Positions 1 to 9,951 of a stretch of DNA of 64,000 nucleotides are shown here, piece after piece. The position numbers and the translations under genes were made by a program. Source of the DNA: Fibrella rubiginis (GTDB lineage Bacteria; Bacteroidota; Bacteroidia; Cytophagales; Spirosomataceae); NCBI RefSeq assembly GCF_017353185.1, contig NZ_JAFMYV010000006.1, positions 1-64,000 on the forward strand. The letters are read 5' to 3'. The stretch's first letter is position 1. Each line of letters begins with the position of its first letter. The notes under the pieces are model-generated. The model ran no database searches. It was not told the DNA's origin and worked only from the letters and a program-made list of their open reading frames with translations.

Positions 1-95
1 AAGTTCGTTGTCACCCTGAGCCTGTCGAAGGGCACCAAGCGCGAAGCATGACGCGTCAGCCGACTTACGACTATCAACTATCGGACTTATGAATA
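1..95. repeat. Partial intergenic repeat element at window edge
   Basis: No gene is seen here. Positions 9-33 carry a motif reading TGTCACCCTGAGCC then TGTCGAAGGGC, identical to 34625-34649 and inverted at 34561-34585. It is followed at about 51-59 by a GCGTCAGCC core and then 7-bp units such as GACTTAC-GACTATC up to position ~88. This matches the right half of the hairpin elements described elsewhere in the window. The left half would lie before the window. Confidence 0.5.
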
Positions 96-98
96 CCT

Positions 99-956
99 TT
101 AAAATTTAAACCCTAATTCCAGCGCCACGGTATTGTTGCGCGATTCTAGCTCGTTGGCACGCATGACGTTGACGAGGCCACGCTGATAGCTCAACCCCAC
201 ATTGACGGCATTAACACTGTTGATTTTGTACTGCACACCTGCTCCGAGCAGCACGCCAAAATCCATGAAACCATATTGCCGTTGATAGCTGCCACCCGCA
301 TTGGCAAACTTATAAAGAGCATTGGTGGTGGGGTCAAGGGCTTTTTCGGCCAGCTTTATGTCGAGCAGGCCGCCACACTGAATGTAGCCGCGCAGGTCGG
401 GGCCGATGTTGTTGGCATACATTTTCACCGTCAGCGGTATCTGAACGTACTGCAGATTGTACACCGATTCGCCCGCAGGTGCACCCGGTTTAAAGCGATC
501 CTGCCCAAATGACCCCGGCACCACAAACGACGATCGCTTGATGGTGTACCACAAACCCGAACTGAATGCGTAACGGTCTTTGAAGAAAAAATAATCGAGC
601 GAGGGGCCAACGCTCATGCGCACACCAATACCGTTGGTCTGAAACTGACTGTAGGCCCCCGTGCCGTCGGCGGAGTTGAACCCAATGCCGGGAGCCACCC
701 GGAAGCTCATCTCAATCAGATGCGACGGGCGGGAGTAGTCGGGCAGTCGGTCGTCGGAATAGTCGCTTTGGCTTTGCTGCCGACTATCTCGTTCGGCCTT
801 GTAATCGCGCAGGGTTTGTTTGGCCGCTTTGGCGCTGCCTTTGGGGTAATAAATAGCCGACCGACGAGCTTGTGCAAGCCCCGTTTGACTCATGCCGACA
901 AGCAGACAGACTATCACCACGATAGCCAGCCAACCCGTTGCTGCAACTTTTTTCAT
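99..956 (-). CDS. Outer-membrane beta-barrel (porin-like) protein
   Basis: Probable outer-membrane beta-barrel protein of the PorT / OmpW-like type common in Bacteroidota; the function is unknown. The product starts with a lysine-rich n-region, a hydrophobic stretch (AIVVIVCLLVGM) and an Ala-x-Ala cleavage site (LAQA), so it is exported. After a charged Gln/Arg-rich linker of ~50 residues, the rest alternates polar and hydrophobic residues with many Gly/Tyr/Phe and ends in a terminal Phe (ELGFKF), the usual end of an outer-membrane barrel. An ATG six codons upstream (974) is also possible. I chose 956 because the signal peptide then begins MKKV and more room is left to the divergent gldB start at 996. 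The two genes probably share a promoter region of ~40 bp. Confidence 0.75.
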   Translation of the reverse strand: MKKVAATGWLAIVVIVCLLVGMSQTGLAQARRSAIYYPKGSAKAAKQTLRDYKAERDSRQQSQSDYSDDRLPDYSRPSHLIEMSFRVAPGIGFNSADGTGAYSQFQTNGIGVRMSVGPSLDYFFFKDRYAFSSGLWYTIKRSSFVVPGSFGQDRFKPGAPAGESVYNLQYVQIPLTVKMYANNIGPDLRGYIQCGGLLDIKLAEKALDPTTNALYKFANAGGSYQRQYGFMDFGVLLGAGVQYKINSVNAVNVGLSYQRGLVNVMRANELESRNNTVALELGFKF

Positions 957-995
957 AATTTTGTACGTTTTCAAGATAGCAAAAAAGCCGTCCGT

Positions 996-2000
996 ATGGG
1001 AGTTAAGGAACGCTTGGGCCAGTTGACCAACGGATTGGTAATTGGCTTAAGCCTTGTAGTTTGCGTACTGTTTACCTCTTGTACTAAAACGGAGCCGGTC
1101 TCTATTGAGCGGCTGGAAGAGCCACTTTTCGCAGCGCAGTCACCGGCCCAGGTGCGGCAGTTTTTGACCAGCCATCCGGGCGTGGCGAATTTGTACTTTA
1201 ACGCGAATGACCCCGCTTCTGATACAGCTTTGGTCGCGGAATTGACCAGACGGGTCAATAACCCCGAATTACGATTACTTTACGGGCAAACCAAAGCCCA
1301 ATTCGGCGACGCTTCGACCCTGCAAACTGGCCTCACCGAAGCTTTTGACAACATTCAAAAAGACTTTCTCGGCTTCAAACGACCCCGCGTAGCTACGATT
1401 GCTACAGGCTTTCTGGGACCGGATTTGCTGGTAACAGACAGCCTGATTGTTATAGCAGTCGACTATTTCGCTGGGCCTAAAGCCAAATATCGGCCCATTG
1501 GCCCGGAATTTCCGCAATATGTGCTGCGGCGGTATCAGCAGAACTATATCATACCCACCATTGTGCGCATGATCTCAGACCGCTTCAACGCCACTGACCC
1601 TGCCGACCAAACCCTGTTGGCTGACATGGTTCACAGTGGCAAAGGCCTGTTGTTTACCCGCACCATCCTACCCGAAACGCCCGACAGCCTGATCATCGGT
1701 TATTCAGACCGCCAACTGACACAAACGTTTAATTCGCAGGACCAGGTTTGGGCGCATTTCATCGACAACCAATTACTTTATAATACCAGCGGCGACATAA
1801 AACAGCGATACATGGAGGAACGTCCCTTCGTGGCAGAGATTGGTACGGCCTGTCCGGGCCGGATTGGGCAGTGGCTTGGCTGGCGAATTGTGTCGTACTA
1901 CCAGACTCGTCAGAAAGCGTCGTTGCCCGATATTATGCAGGTCAAGAACGCACAGATAATGTTTCAACAGTCTGGTTATAAAGGGCAGAAGGAAGAATAA
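996..2000 (+). CDS. gldB: Gliding motility lipoprotein GldB
   Basis: Resembles GldB, a lipoprotein needed for gliding and SprB translocation in Bacteroidota. The open frame extends upstream to 720 inside the neighbouring gene, but the ATG at 996 gives a proper lipoprotein signal (charged start, hydrophobic run, then LFTSC with the lipid-accepting cysteine near residue 27). The mature part is mostly helical, with family-like features: YFAGPKAKY, a C-terminal HFIDNQLLY segment, and ERPFVAEIGTACPGRIGQWLGW. Length is 334 residues, usual for the family. It is divergent from the barrel protein and followed by an MsbA-like exporter in the same direction. The assignment rests on remembered family pattern rather than a search. 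Confidence 0.75.
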   Translation: MGVKERLGQLTNGLVIGLSLVVCVLFTSCTKTEPVSIERLEEPLFAAQSPAQVRQFLTSHPGVANLYFNANDPASDTALVAELTRRVNNPELRLLYGQTKAQFGDASTLQTGLTEAFDNIQKDFLGFKRPRVATIATGFLGPDLLVTDSLIVIAVDYFAGPKAKYRPIGPEFPQYVLRRYQQNYIIPTIVRMISDRFNATDPADQTLLADMVHSGKGLLFTRTILPETPDSLIIGYSDRQLTQTFNSQDQVWAHFIDNQLLYNTSGDIKQRYMEERPFVAEIGTACPGRIGQWLGWRIVSYYQTRQKASLPDIMQVKNAQIMFQQSGYKGQKEE

Positions 2001-2004
2001 TTTT

Positions 2005-2085
2005 AAGAGGCAAAAAGCAAGAGGTGAGATCAGCTAGCAAGTACAGAATGTCTTATTTCTTAGCTCTTACTTCTTGTGTCTATTC
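2005..2085. repeat. Degenerate inverted repeat with 7-bp units
   Basis: The gap after gldB holds purine-rich 7-mers on the left (such as AAGAGGC-AAAAAGC, AAGAGGT) and, at about 2049-2080, their approximate complement read as CAAGAAG-TAAGAGC on the other strand. Pairing is imperfect. The word family is the same as in the better preserved hairpin at 59610-59719. Confidence 0.4.
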
Positions 2086-2125
2086 ACATAAATAACTACA
2101 GTGTGTCTTTTACGCACGTATAGCA

Positions 2126-3943
2126 ATGGCAAAAAGAGGACGAAGTTTCGGGGAAGAAACACCCGAAGAAGATAAAAAGAAACTAAGTGGGCAGGCAATG
2201 CGCCGGGCCTCGCGGCTGTTTGGGTTTGTAAAGCCCTATTGGGTCTACTACGCCATCGGGTTTGTGTTTTTGGGTTTATCAACGATCACAACGTTAAGCT
2301 TTAGCCTGATTATCAGGGAAGTAACCAACGTTCTGGACAGTAAATCGCCGTACAGCCTCAACCAGATCATTTTGTTTTTTGTGGCAGTACTGGGGGCACA
2401 GGCTGTATTTTCGTTCTTCCGGATCTACTATTTCGCGCAAGTCAGCGAACGCTCTATGGCCGACATCCGGCGGGCCGTGTATGACAAGATGGTGGCCCTG
2501 CCCATTACGTTTTTCGAGCAGCGGCGCGTAGGTGAACTCACCAGCCGACTGTCTTCGGACGTGACGCAGCTGCAGGATGTGCTGTCGATTACGCTGGCTG
2601 AATTTTTCCGGCAAATTGCCACGCTCATTTTTGGCACGGTGGCCATCTTGTACCTCTCCTGGAAGCTGACCTTATTTATGCTGGCCACGTTTCCGCTACT
2701 GATCGTGTCGGCCATGTTTTTTGGGCGGTTCATTCGTAAACTCTCCAAGCAGGCACAGGATGAACTTGCCAACGCAAGTGTAGTGGTAGAAGAAACGTTG
2801 CAGGCTATTAACGTGGTAAAGGCCTTCACCAATGAACGCTACGAAAGCAACCGGTATGCCAACGCCCTGCGCCGGATGGTGGATATTGCCTTGAAAGCCG
2901 CTACTTACCGGGGCGTATTTGTGTCGTTTGCCATCACCTCCCTGTTCGGCTCTATCGTAGGCGTATTGTGGTACGGCGGCAACCTTGTTTTGCAACATGA
3001 GATGAACCTTGCCGACCTCATCACTTTCCTGTTTCTGATGGCCTTCATCGGCGGTTCGGTGGCGGGCATGGGCGATATGTACGCGCAGATTCAGCGTACC
3101 CTTGGCGCCTCAGAACGAATCCTCGACATTCTGGAAGAAACCCCCGAAGTACAACTCGATAACATCCCTACGGCTCTCGCAGCACCCATCGAGGGGGATA
3201 TTGTTTTCGACGACGTACATTTCTCGTACCCTACGCGCCCCGATATTGAGGTGCTGAAGGGCGTTTCGCTGCAGGTAAAATCAGGACAAAAAATTGCGCT
3301 GGTAGGGCAAAGCGGCGCGGGCAAATCGACTATCGTGCAGTTGCTGATGCGGTATTACCCACTGGCCGAAGGACAGATTACGGTTGACGAGCGGGCTATT
3401 TCGAGCTACGACATCACTAACCTGCGGCAGCACATAGCCATTGTTCCGCAGGAGGTCATGCTCTTTGGTGGCACCATCGAAGAGAATATCCGTTACGGCA
3501 AACCCGACGCTACACCCGAAGAGATTATCGAAGCCGCCCGCCGGGCCAACGCCCTGGAGTTCATCAATTCGTTCCCCGAAGCGTTGGGCACTGTTGTGGG
3601 GGAGCGCGGCGTGAAACTATCGGGTGGTCAGCGACAACGAATCGCCATTGCCCGCGCCATTCTGAAAGATCCCGCCATTCTGATTCTGGACGAAGCTACG
3701 TCATCGCTTGATGCCGAATCGGAGCGCCTTGTGCAGGACGCGCTGGATGAGTTGATGCAGAACCGCACCACGATCATTATTGCCCACCGCCTCGCTACGA
3801 TCCGGCAGGTCGACCAGATCTATGTTCTCCGCGACGGTCAAATTGCCGAGCAGGGCACCCACGATGAACTCGCCGCCCGCGAAGCCGGTCTCTACGCGAA
3901 CCTGGTTAAATTGCAGTTTGAAACCGCAAATAATGTACAATGA
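2126..3943 (+). CDS. ABC exporter, fused permease and ATPase (MsbA-like)
   Basis: Half-size ABC exporter that works as a homodimer in the inner membrane; relatives move lipid A precursors, lipids or drugs. Residues ~35-330 form a six-helix transmembrane domain, followed by a nucleotide-binding domain. Walker A is GQSGAGKST at 394-402, the signature LSGGQ at 498-502, and Walker B ILILDEA near 519-525, with the D-loop SSLD and switch histidine (IIAHRLAT) after it. All catalytic elements are present, so the pump should be active. Length (605) is normal. The stop lies inside the inverted repeat that separates it from the Fur gene. The substrate cannot be told from sequence; MsbA-like lipid export is the default reading. 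Confidence 0.9.
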   Translation: MAKRGRSFGEETPEEDKKKLSGQAMRRASRLFGFVKPYWVYYAIGFVFLGLSTITTLSFSLIIREVTNVLDSKSPYSLNQIILFFVAVLGAQAVFSFFRIYYFAQVSERSMADIRRAVYDKMVALPITFFEQRRVGELTSRLSSDVTQLQDVLSITLAEFFRQIATLIFGTVAILYLSWKLTLFMLATFPLLIVSAMFFGRFIRKLSKQAQDELANASVVVEETLQAINVVKAFTNERYESNRYANALRRMVDIALKAATYRGVFVSFAITSLFGSIVGVLWYGGNLVLQHEMNLADLITFLFLMAFIGGSVAGMGDMYAQIQRTLGASERILDILEETPEVQLDNIPTALAAPIEGDIVFDDVHFSYPTRPDIEVLKGVSLQVKSGQKIALVGQSGAGKSTIVQLLMRYYPLAEGQITVDERAISSYDITNLRQHIAIVPQEVMLFGGTIEENIRYGKPDATPEEIIEAARRANALEFINSFPEALGTVVGERGVKLSGGQRQRIAIARAILKDPAILILDEATSSLDAESERLVQDALDELMQNRTTIIIAHRLATIRQVDQIYVLRDGQIAEQGTHDELAAREAGLYANLVKLQFETANNVQ

Positions 3944-4018
3944 ACAGTGTATAATGCACAATGTTCTTATAGTTAGCCAGTTACAGGAGCATTGTACAGA
4001 ATACATTGTTCATTGTAC
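3935..4018. repeat. Inverted repeat with 7-bp units, exporter/fur gap
   Basis: Arms of 28 bp (3935-3962 and 3991-4018) pair at 24 of 28 positions around a 28-nt loop. The arms read as 7-mers (GTACAAT-GAACAGT and so on). The left arm contains the stop codon of the ABC exporter, and the right arm ends 11 bp before the Fur-family start at 4030. There is no T-run, so it is not a classical terminator. Confidence 0.75.
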
Positions 4019-4029
4019 ACTCCTTTCCT

Positions 4030-4440
4030 ATGACCGCCACACAGACGCTGAAAGAACATAACCTCCGGCATACGAATAACCGCGAGGAACTGCTGGATCT
4101 GTTTATTCAGACTGACCATGCTCTAGCGCACGGCACCATCGAAGAGCGCCTTGGCCCCGATCACGACCGCGTTACGATCTACCGCACCCTACGCACCTTT
4201 GTCGATAAGGGCATTGTGCACAAGGTGCTCGATGATACCGGCGACCCGAAATACGCACTATGCCGCCATACCTGTGCCAAGGATGATCATCACCACGACC
4301 ATGTGCATTTCAAGTGTCAGCAATGCGGGCAGACTACCTGCCTGGATCACGTACAGATTCCGGCAATCTCATTGCCAACTGGCTACAGCCGGGTCGAAAC
4401 TAACCTGCTGATTCAGGGTACTTGTCCAGAATGCGTTTAG
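4030..4440 (+). CDS. Fur family metal-responsive regulator
   Basis: Fur/Zur/PerR-type repressor: an N-terminal winged helix (about residues 5-75, with HGTIEERL and DRVTIYRTLRTF at the recognition helix) and a C-terminal metal-binding dimerisation domain. The sensory/structural zinc ligands are visible as DHHHDHVHF followed by KCQQCGQTTC, and a second pair (CPEC) sits at the very C-terminus, giving a four-cysteine structural site. The frame is open from 4006, but the ATG at 4030 gives the typical start and clears the hairpin arm. The next gene starts 10 bp after the stop, so both are probably co-transcribed. Iron, zinc or peroxide sensing cannot be separated from this sequence. Confidence 0.88.
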   Translation: MTATQTLKEHNLRHTNNREELLDLFIQTDHALAHGTIEERLGPDHDRVTIYRTLRTFVDKGIVHKVLDDTGDPKYALCRHTCAKDDHHHDHVHFKCQQCGQTTCLDHVQIPAISLPTGYSRVETNLLIQGTCPECV

Positions 4441-4450
4441 CCCACCCCGA

Positions 4451-6244
4451 ATGACCACCTTCCCTAGCCGACAAGCCCATTTTCAACAACTGGCCGATAA
4501 AGCCCAACAACAATATAACCAACTGGCCATCCTTCGATTAGCCTGGTTTTTTGGCGTGTTGGCTGGCGTTTTTTTTCTCTATAAAATCGGGCAGTATGGC
4601 CTGGCGGTGGGCCTTGGTTCGGCCGGACTAATTGGCTTTGCGGTATTGCTAAAGTGGCATCAGCGTATCAGGCGTGAGCGCGACCTCAACCGGCAGTTAG
4701 TATTCATCAACGAGGATGAACAGGCCCGCCTCGACCGTACCTACCTCCGCCCTGAAACAGGCCTCGCCTTTGCCCCGCCCGACCATGCCTACGCCCAGGA
4801 TCTGGACGTCTTCGGTAAGCATTCGCTGTTTAAACTGCTCAACCGCACCCACACCCACGACGGTTCAGCCCGACTGGCACACTACCTGTTGCACCCTGCC
4901 CTACCAGCCACCGTGATGCTCCGTCAGGAGGCTGCCGCTGCGCTGAAGCCACACCTCGATTGGCGACAACAGGCAGAAGCACTGGCCCGGTTAAACGAGC
5001 GCGTGGCTGAACCAACAGAAGGACTGCGCGAATGGACCAACACGCCCACCCCTCTGCCTGCCTGGGTCGACCCGGTGCGGTTTCTGTTTCCGTTGATTAC
5101 ACTGGGCGTGATAGTAGCCTGGTTGTCAGGATACTTACCAGGACTGGCCGTTATTGGCTGCCTGGCGGTGCATGGTCTGGTGTTAGGGCAGATTAGTAAA
5201 CTGGCGCTGCTCGTCGGCGAACAAACTTACAACGTCACTCAGACCCTGCTGGCCTATACCGATCTGCTTCGCCATGCCGAACAGATGCCCGGCGACACCC
5301 GGATGCTACAGGACCTGCGTCGGCGGCTTACTACCGATGCGGGAACAGCATCCGGGGCCATTGCTCATTTGGCTCGACTGGTGGAGAATCTCAACTTCCG
5401 AAAGAACATTTATTTCGCGCTGTTTGTGGGTCTGCCCGTTTTGTGGGATCTGCATTATTTGCAGGCGCTGAACCGCTGGAAGGTCCGATACGGGCCATTT
5501 TTGGCCGATTGGTTGTCAGTGGAGGCAGAGATAGAAGCCATCAACAGCCTTGCCGGTTTTGCTTATGCCCACCCCGGCTACGCTAAGCCAGAACTGGTAG
5601 AAGACAATGGTATTCACGTAGAAGGGACTGCCATTGCTCACCCACTGTTGTCGCCTACCCGCGCTATTGCCAATACATTATCCTTGATTGGGTCGGGGAA
5701 GACGGTGCTGATTACCGGCTCAAACATGTCGGGTAAAAGCACGTTTCTGCGCACACTGGGGCTGAATGTGGTGCTGGCGCAGGCAGGGGCCGTTACGTCG
5801 GCGGTGCGGTTTGCGTGTTCGCCGCTGCAGGTGTACACCAGCATGCGTACGCAGGACTCGCTGGAAGAAAACACGTCATCGTTCTACGCCGAACTGAAAC
5901 GGTTGCGTACGCTTATTCGCCTGGCAAAGCCGAATAATGACCCCGGCCAACTGCCCGTACTCTATTTCCTGGATGAAATTCTGAAAGGGACCAACTCTGC
6001 CGACCGACACAAAGGCGCCGAGGCGCTAATCCGCCAGCTACACCGCACTGCGGCATCAGGCTTTGTATCTACGCACGATGTAGAGCTAGGCAGCATGGCC
6101 AACGCCGACGACTTTGTGGCTAACTATCATTTTCGCTCCGATATCGACGCCGGGCAGGTCACCTTCGACTACCACCTCCGCCCCGGTGTCTGCAAAAGTT
6201 TCAACGCCAGCCAACTCATGCAGGCGATGGGAATAGAAGTTTAA
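4451..6244 (+). CDS. MutS-like ATPase with membrane segments
   Basis: Carries the C-terminal ATPase domain of MutS proteins (Walker A GSNMSGKST at 423-431, Walker B-like LYFLDEIL, the SADRHKGAEAL segment, and FVSTHDVELG) but lacks the N-terminal mismatch-binding and connector domains. Two hydrophobic hairpins, about residues 30-75 and 210-250, suggest membrane anchoring, which rules out a classical mismatch repair role. Length (597) agrees with a MutS-related family seen in Bacteroidota whose function I do not know. It follows the Fur gene by 10 bp. Its last codon and stop lie in the left arm of the 67-bp perfect inverted repeat. Confidence 0.82.
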   Translation: MTTFPSRQAHFQQLADKAQQQYNQLAILRLAWFFGVLAGVFFLYKIGQYGLAVGLGSAGLIGFAVLLKWHQRIRRERDLNRQLVFINEDEQARLDRTYLRPETGLAFAPPDHAYAQDLDVFGKHSLFKLLNRTHTHDGSARLAHYLLHPALPATVMLRQEAAAALKPHLDWRQQAEALARLNERVAEPTEGLREWTNTPTPLPAWVDPVRFLFPLITLGVIVAWLSGYLPGLAVIGCLAVHGLVLGQISKLALLVGEQTYNVTQTLLAYTDLLRHAEQMPGDTRMLQDLRRRLTTDAGTASGAIAHLARLVENLNFRKNIYFALFVGLPVLWDLHYLQALNRWKVRYGPFLADWLSVEAEIEAINSLAGFAYAHPGYAKPELVEDNGIHVEGTAIAHPLLSPTRAIANTLSLIGSGKTVLITGSNMSGKSTFLRTLGLNVVLAQAGAVTSAVRFACSPLQVYTSMRTQDSLEENTSSFYAELKRLRTLIRLAKPNNDPGQLPVLYFLDEILKGTNSADRHKGAEALIRQLHRTAASGFVSTHDVELGSMANADDFVANYHFRSDIDAGQVTFDYHLRPGVCKSFNASQLMQAMGIEV

Positions 6245-6384
6245 GAAGTAAGGGGTAAGGGTTACCGTTTAAAGTCTAACGTCCAACGTCTAAGGTTGGC
6301 TGACGCATTTGTATTCTTGCGTCAGCCAACCTTAGACGTTGGACGTTAGACTTTAAACGGTAACCCTTACCCCTTACTTCTTAA
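6241..6384. repeat. 67-bp perfect inverted repeat between convergent genes
   Basis: Arms 6241-6307 and 6318-6384 are exact reverse complements, 67 of 67, with a 10-nt loop. The outer ends contain the stop codons of both convergent genes (TAA at 6242-6244 on plus, TAA at 6374-6376 on minus). The arm is made of degenerate 7-mers (AAAGTCT-AACGTCC) and ends at the loop with GGCTGACGCA, the core shared with other elements. Transcribed from either side it would fold into a long stem and could stop or protect both mRNAs, but it lacks a terminator T-run. Confidence 0.9.
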
Positions 6385-7540
6385 ATTCGCCTTTGTAGGT
6401 ATCAAACACTAAGGCATTGATCCAGTAGGCGTCGCGGGTGAAATAAAACGTCTTGGTGTTGAGGTTGCCAATTTCACGAAACACCTGCTGCGCCAGCAAT
6501 GTACCTGCCAGACAGCCCTCGCGGTTATATACGCGCTTTGTAGCCTTGGCGTGGTCCTTTTCCACCTGCTCACGCAACTTAGGGTCGTCGATTTTGGCGA
6601 ATGTCTTACCCTGCCAGTCGATCCAGCCCGTTGGTGAACTGAGCATATCAATAAACTGGTAGAAGTCATTCATGGTAAACTCGACGATCTCCTCGCGTAC
6701 TTTTTCGGGATATTTCCAGGTAATGAACTGATAAGCAGCCCCGCCGGTGAGGTAAACAATAGACCGGCCGATGGTTTTTATCTCCGGGTTGTCATTCAAC
6801 GACATCCGAATCAGGGGCGAGATTGAATCTTCAACCATCACGCGCAGTTCGTTCTGATACTCGGCAGGGTCTGTTTTCCGCATCATGATCCGCTCAGCAA
6901 CGCGGCGGGCGCCATACTCAATGCTGTATGATTTAAACGTATACCGAGTTGCCCCGGAAGCACTAACGTATGGTTGCAGAATACCGCCTTTCAAGTTGCC
7001 ACCCCCTACGTCGACCAGGATAGCCTTGTCGAAATCTTCACGCGCCAAACCGGCCCGTACGCTGTAGGTAGCTTCTACCTTGGTAGGCATACTCGTTACG
7101 GTGGGCATGTTCAGGATTTTTTGCGTCAGCACGTCAAGGTCAGCTACGTTACTAGCCAGGTTTACTCCCGATGAGGTGTAGATGACGAAATCGCGGTTCG
7201 TCATGCCATACGTCTCGCTGGCATCTTTGAGCATCTCCTGTACGGTTGCCACTGCATCCTGCATGTCGGCGGGCCGGAGTTTACCGTTGTTCAGTTCCAT
7301 GCCTTTCACCAGGCCAACTGTCTCTTGCCGGTCATACACCAGCCGGTATTTTAGTTTTCCGTCGCGGTGGTAAAAGCCAATAATTGACACCTTAACGCCC
7401 TGCGAACCAATATCGAATCCACCACGATAGCCATCGTAGACAATGGGAGCGGGAATTTCCTGTGCCTGCGCAACCGTGGCAATAACGGTGAGGCAACCTA
7501 GTAACAACCAAATAAATTGGCGAAGTAGAGAGTGTTGCAT
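6374..7540 (-). CDS. Secreted Ppx/GppA-like ASKHA-fold protein
   Basis: A 388-residue protein with a clear Sec signal peptide (hydrophobic residues 10-24, cleavage near AQA|QE), followed by a fold that looks like the actin/Hsp70/sugar-kinase superfamily, closest to Ppx/GppA phosphatases. Visible elements are FDIGSQGVK at 42-50 (phosphate-1), AILVDVGGGNLKGG near 172-185 (phosphate-2), a YGARRVAERI connecting segment, and IVYLTGGAAYQF near 257 (adenosine-like loop). Such proteins are normally cytoplasmic, so an exported copy is unusual. It lies 45 bp behind the membrane protein at 7586-8197 and probably shares its transcript. The nucleotide or polyphosphate substrate is unknown. Confidence 0.65.
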   Translation of the reverse strand: MQHSLLRQFIWLLLGCLTVIATVAQAQEIPAPIVYDGYRGGFDIGSQGVKVSIIGFYHRDGKLKYRLVYDRQETVGLVKGMELNNGKLRPADMQDAVATVQEMLKDASETYGMTNRDFVIYTSSGVNLASNVADLDVLTQKILNMPTVTSMPTKVEATYSVRAGLAREDFDKAILVDVGGGNLKGGILQPYVSASGATRYTFKSYSIEYGARRVAERIMMRKTDPAEYQNELRVMVEDSISPLIRMSLNDNPEIKTIGRSIVYLTGGAAYQFITWKYPEKVREEIVEFTMNDFYQFIDMLSSPTGWIDWQGKTFAKIDDPKLREQVEKDHAKATKRVYNREGCLAGTLLAQQVFREIGNLNTKTFYFTRDAYWINALVFDTYKGEFKK

Positions 7541-7585
7541 TGGATGATGGAATGCTGTTTATGAGGATAGGAAAGTCGCAAATGA

Positions 7586-8197
7586 TCACTCAGGGTCGAT
7601 CTCGACGTCTTCGTCATTCTTTGCTTTACGCTTTGGTAGAGGGGCTGCACTAGCCGTAATGGGCATTGGAACGGAGGTCGACACAGGCGACGTAACAGCG
7701 GCAGCAACGGGTATGGGCTGCACAACAGGCTTCAACTCGGCCGGCTGTGAAATTGGTGCGGATTCTGTTACTCTGGGCCGTGTTTCACTAACCACCGGAG
7801 CAACGGCAGCGGGCTGGGCAACAGGGGCGGGTTCGCGTTCAACAGAGGTCGATGTTTCCGACAAAACCGGTACGTAGGTGCGCGCTGCTTCATACCTCAC
7901 TTTACTCAGCTTGGTCATCCGTTTTATCACAGGTATCTTGTTGACTGACAAGTCTGTAGGCAAACTTTGTGCCGAATCCGCGTTGACCTTGACTGTCAAC
8001 GGATTATTTAACGCCGCCTTCCTGTTTTCCAAAGCAGGTTTCTCTACTTTAGAAGCTTTTGCAAGCACGGGGGCCGGTTCTGTGGCTATTTTCCGCTGCC
8101 AGTATACCCCCCCTAGTAGAAGTAGCAAGAGACAGCCAATCAGTAGAGTACTCCTCTTCAAGGAACGCAACGGTCGCTTTTCATTGGTGGTAATCAT
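7586..8197 (-). CDS. Membrane-anchored Pro/Ala/Val-rich protein
   Basis: Not recognised. The 203-residue product has a short basic cytoplasmic start, one strongly hydrophobic helix (LLIGCLLLLLLGGVYW, about 18-33), then a long low-complexity periplasmic part rich in Pro, Ala, Val and Glu (repeated PVAQPAA / VAPVVSE / PVVQPIP patterns) and an acidic tail (NDEDVEIDPE). This looks like a stalk or linker spanning the periplasm, a bit like a TonB-type proline-rich region but without its C-terminal domain. It is the first gene of a probable two-gene unit with the secreted Ppx-like protein. Confidence 0.6.
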   Translation of the reverse strand: MITTNEKRPLRSLKRSTLLIGCLLLLLLGGVYWQRKIATEPAPVLAKASKVEKPALENRKAALNNPLTVKVNADSAQSLPTDLSVNKIPVIKRMTKLSKVRYEAARTYVPVLSETSTSVEREPAPVAQPAAVAPVVSETRPRVTESAPISQPAELKPVVQPIPVAAAVTSPVSTSVPMPITASAAPLPKRKAKNDEDVEIDPE

Positions 8198-8368
8198 GAA
8201 TTGTTCTTAGGTTAAAATACGAGTTCTGTCATTATTGCAAAAATAACTAAACCGCTAAATTACTTAAAGCCTGTATACACGCGCTAAATAAATAAGCAGT
8301 TACACTACCCCATAAACGCCTACTTATCATAACCTGCTGACTGACAACAGGCTATAAATGGTAACCAT

Positions 8369-8408
8369 AAAGAAGGCCCGGTTCCTTTAGAGGAGCCGGG
8401 CCTTCTTT
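8369..8408. terminator. Bidirectional Rho-independent terminator after lpdA
   Basis: Arms of 18 nt (AAAGAAGGCCCGG at the left, CCGGGCCTTCTTT at the right) with one mismatch and a 4-nt loop, flanked by A and T runs. It lies 35 bp beyond the lpdA stop and upstream of the membrane protein gene read in the same direction. Confidence 0.85.
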
Positions 8409-8442
8409 AACCTGCAGCCTGTGGCTGAATCAGCCGTACCGG

Positions 8443-9840
<1,398 letters not shown>

Positions 9841-9951
9841 TTTTACTGGTTAATAATTGATGAGTAACGCTTACTGGAGAAACGCAAAGGTAGGCCGAAA
9901 AGTTGACCTGAACCCCCGCCCGCCAAACCCAACCCACCCTTGTCTTTGTTG

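Noticed and set aside
6241..6384. Reading the long hairpins as ordinary Rho-independent terminators
   Set aside because: Arms are far too long (34-72 bp), not GC-rich next to a T-run, and several lie between genes of one operon. Classical terminators in the window (8369, 23579, 30495, 33259) look quite different.
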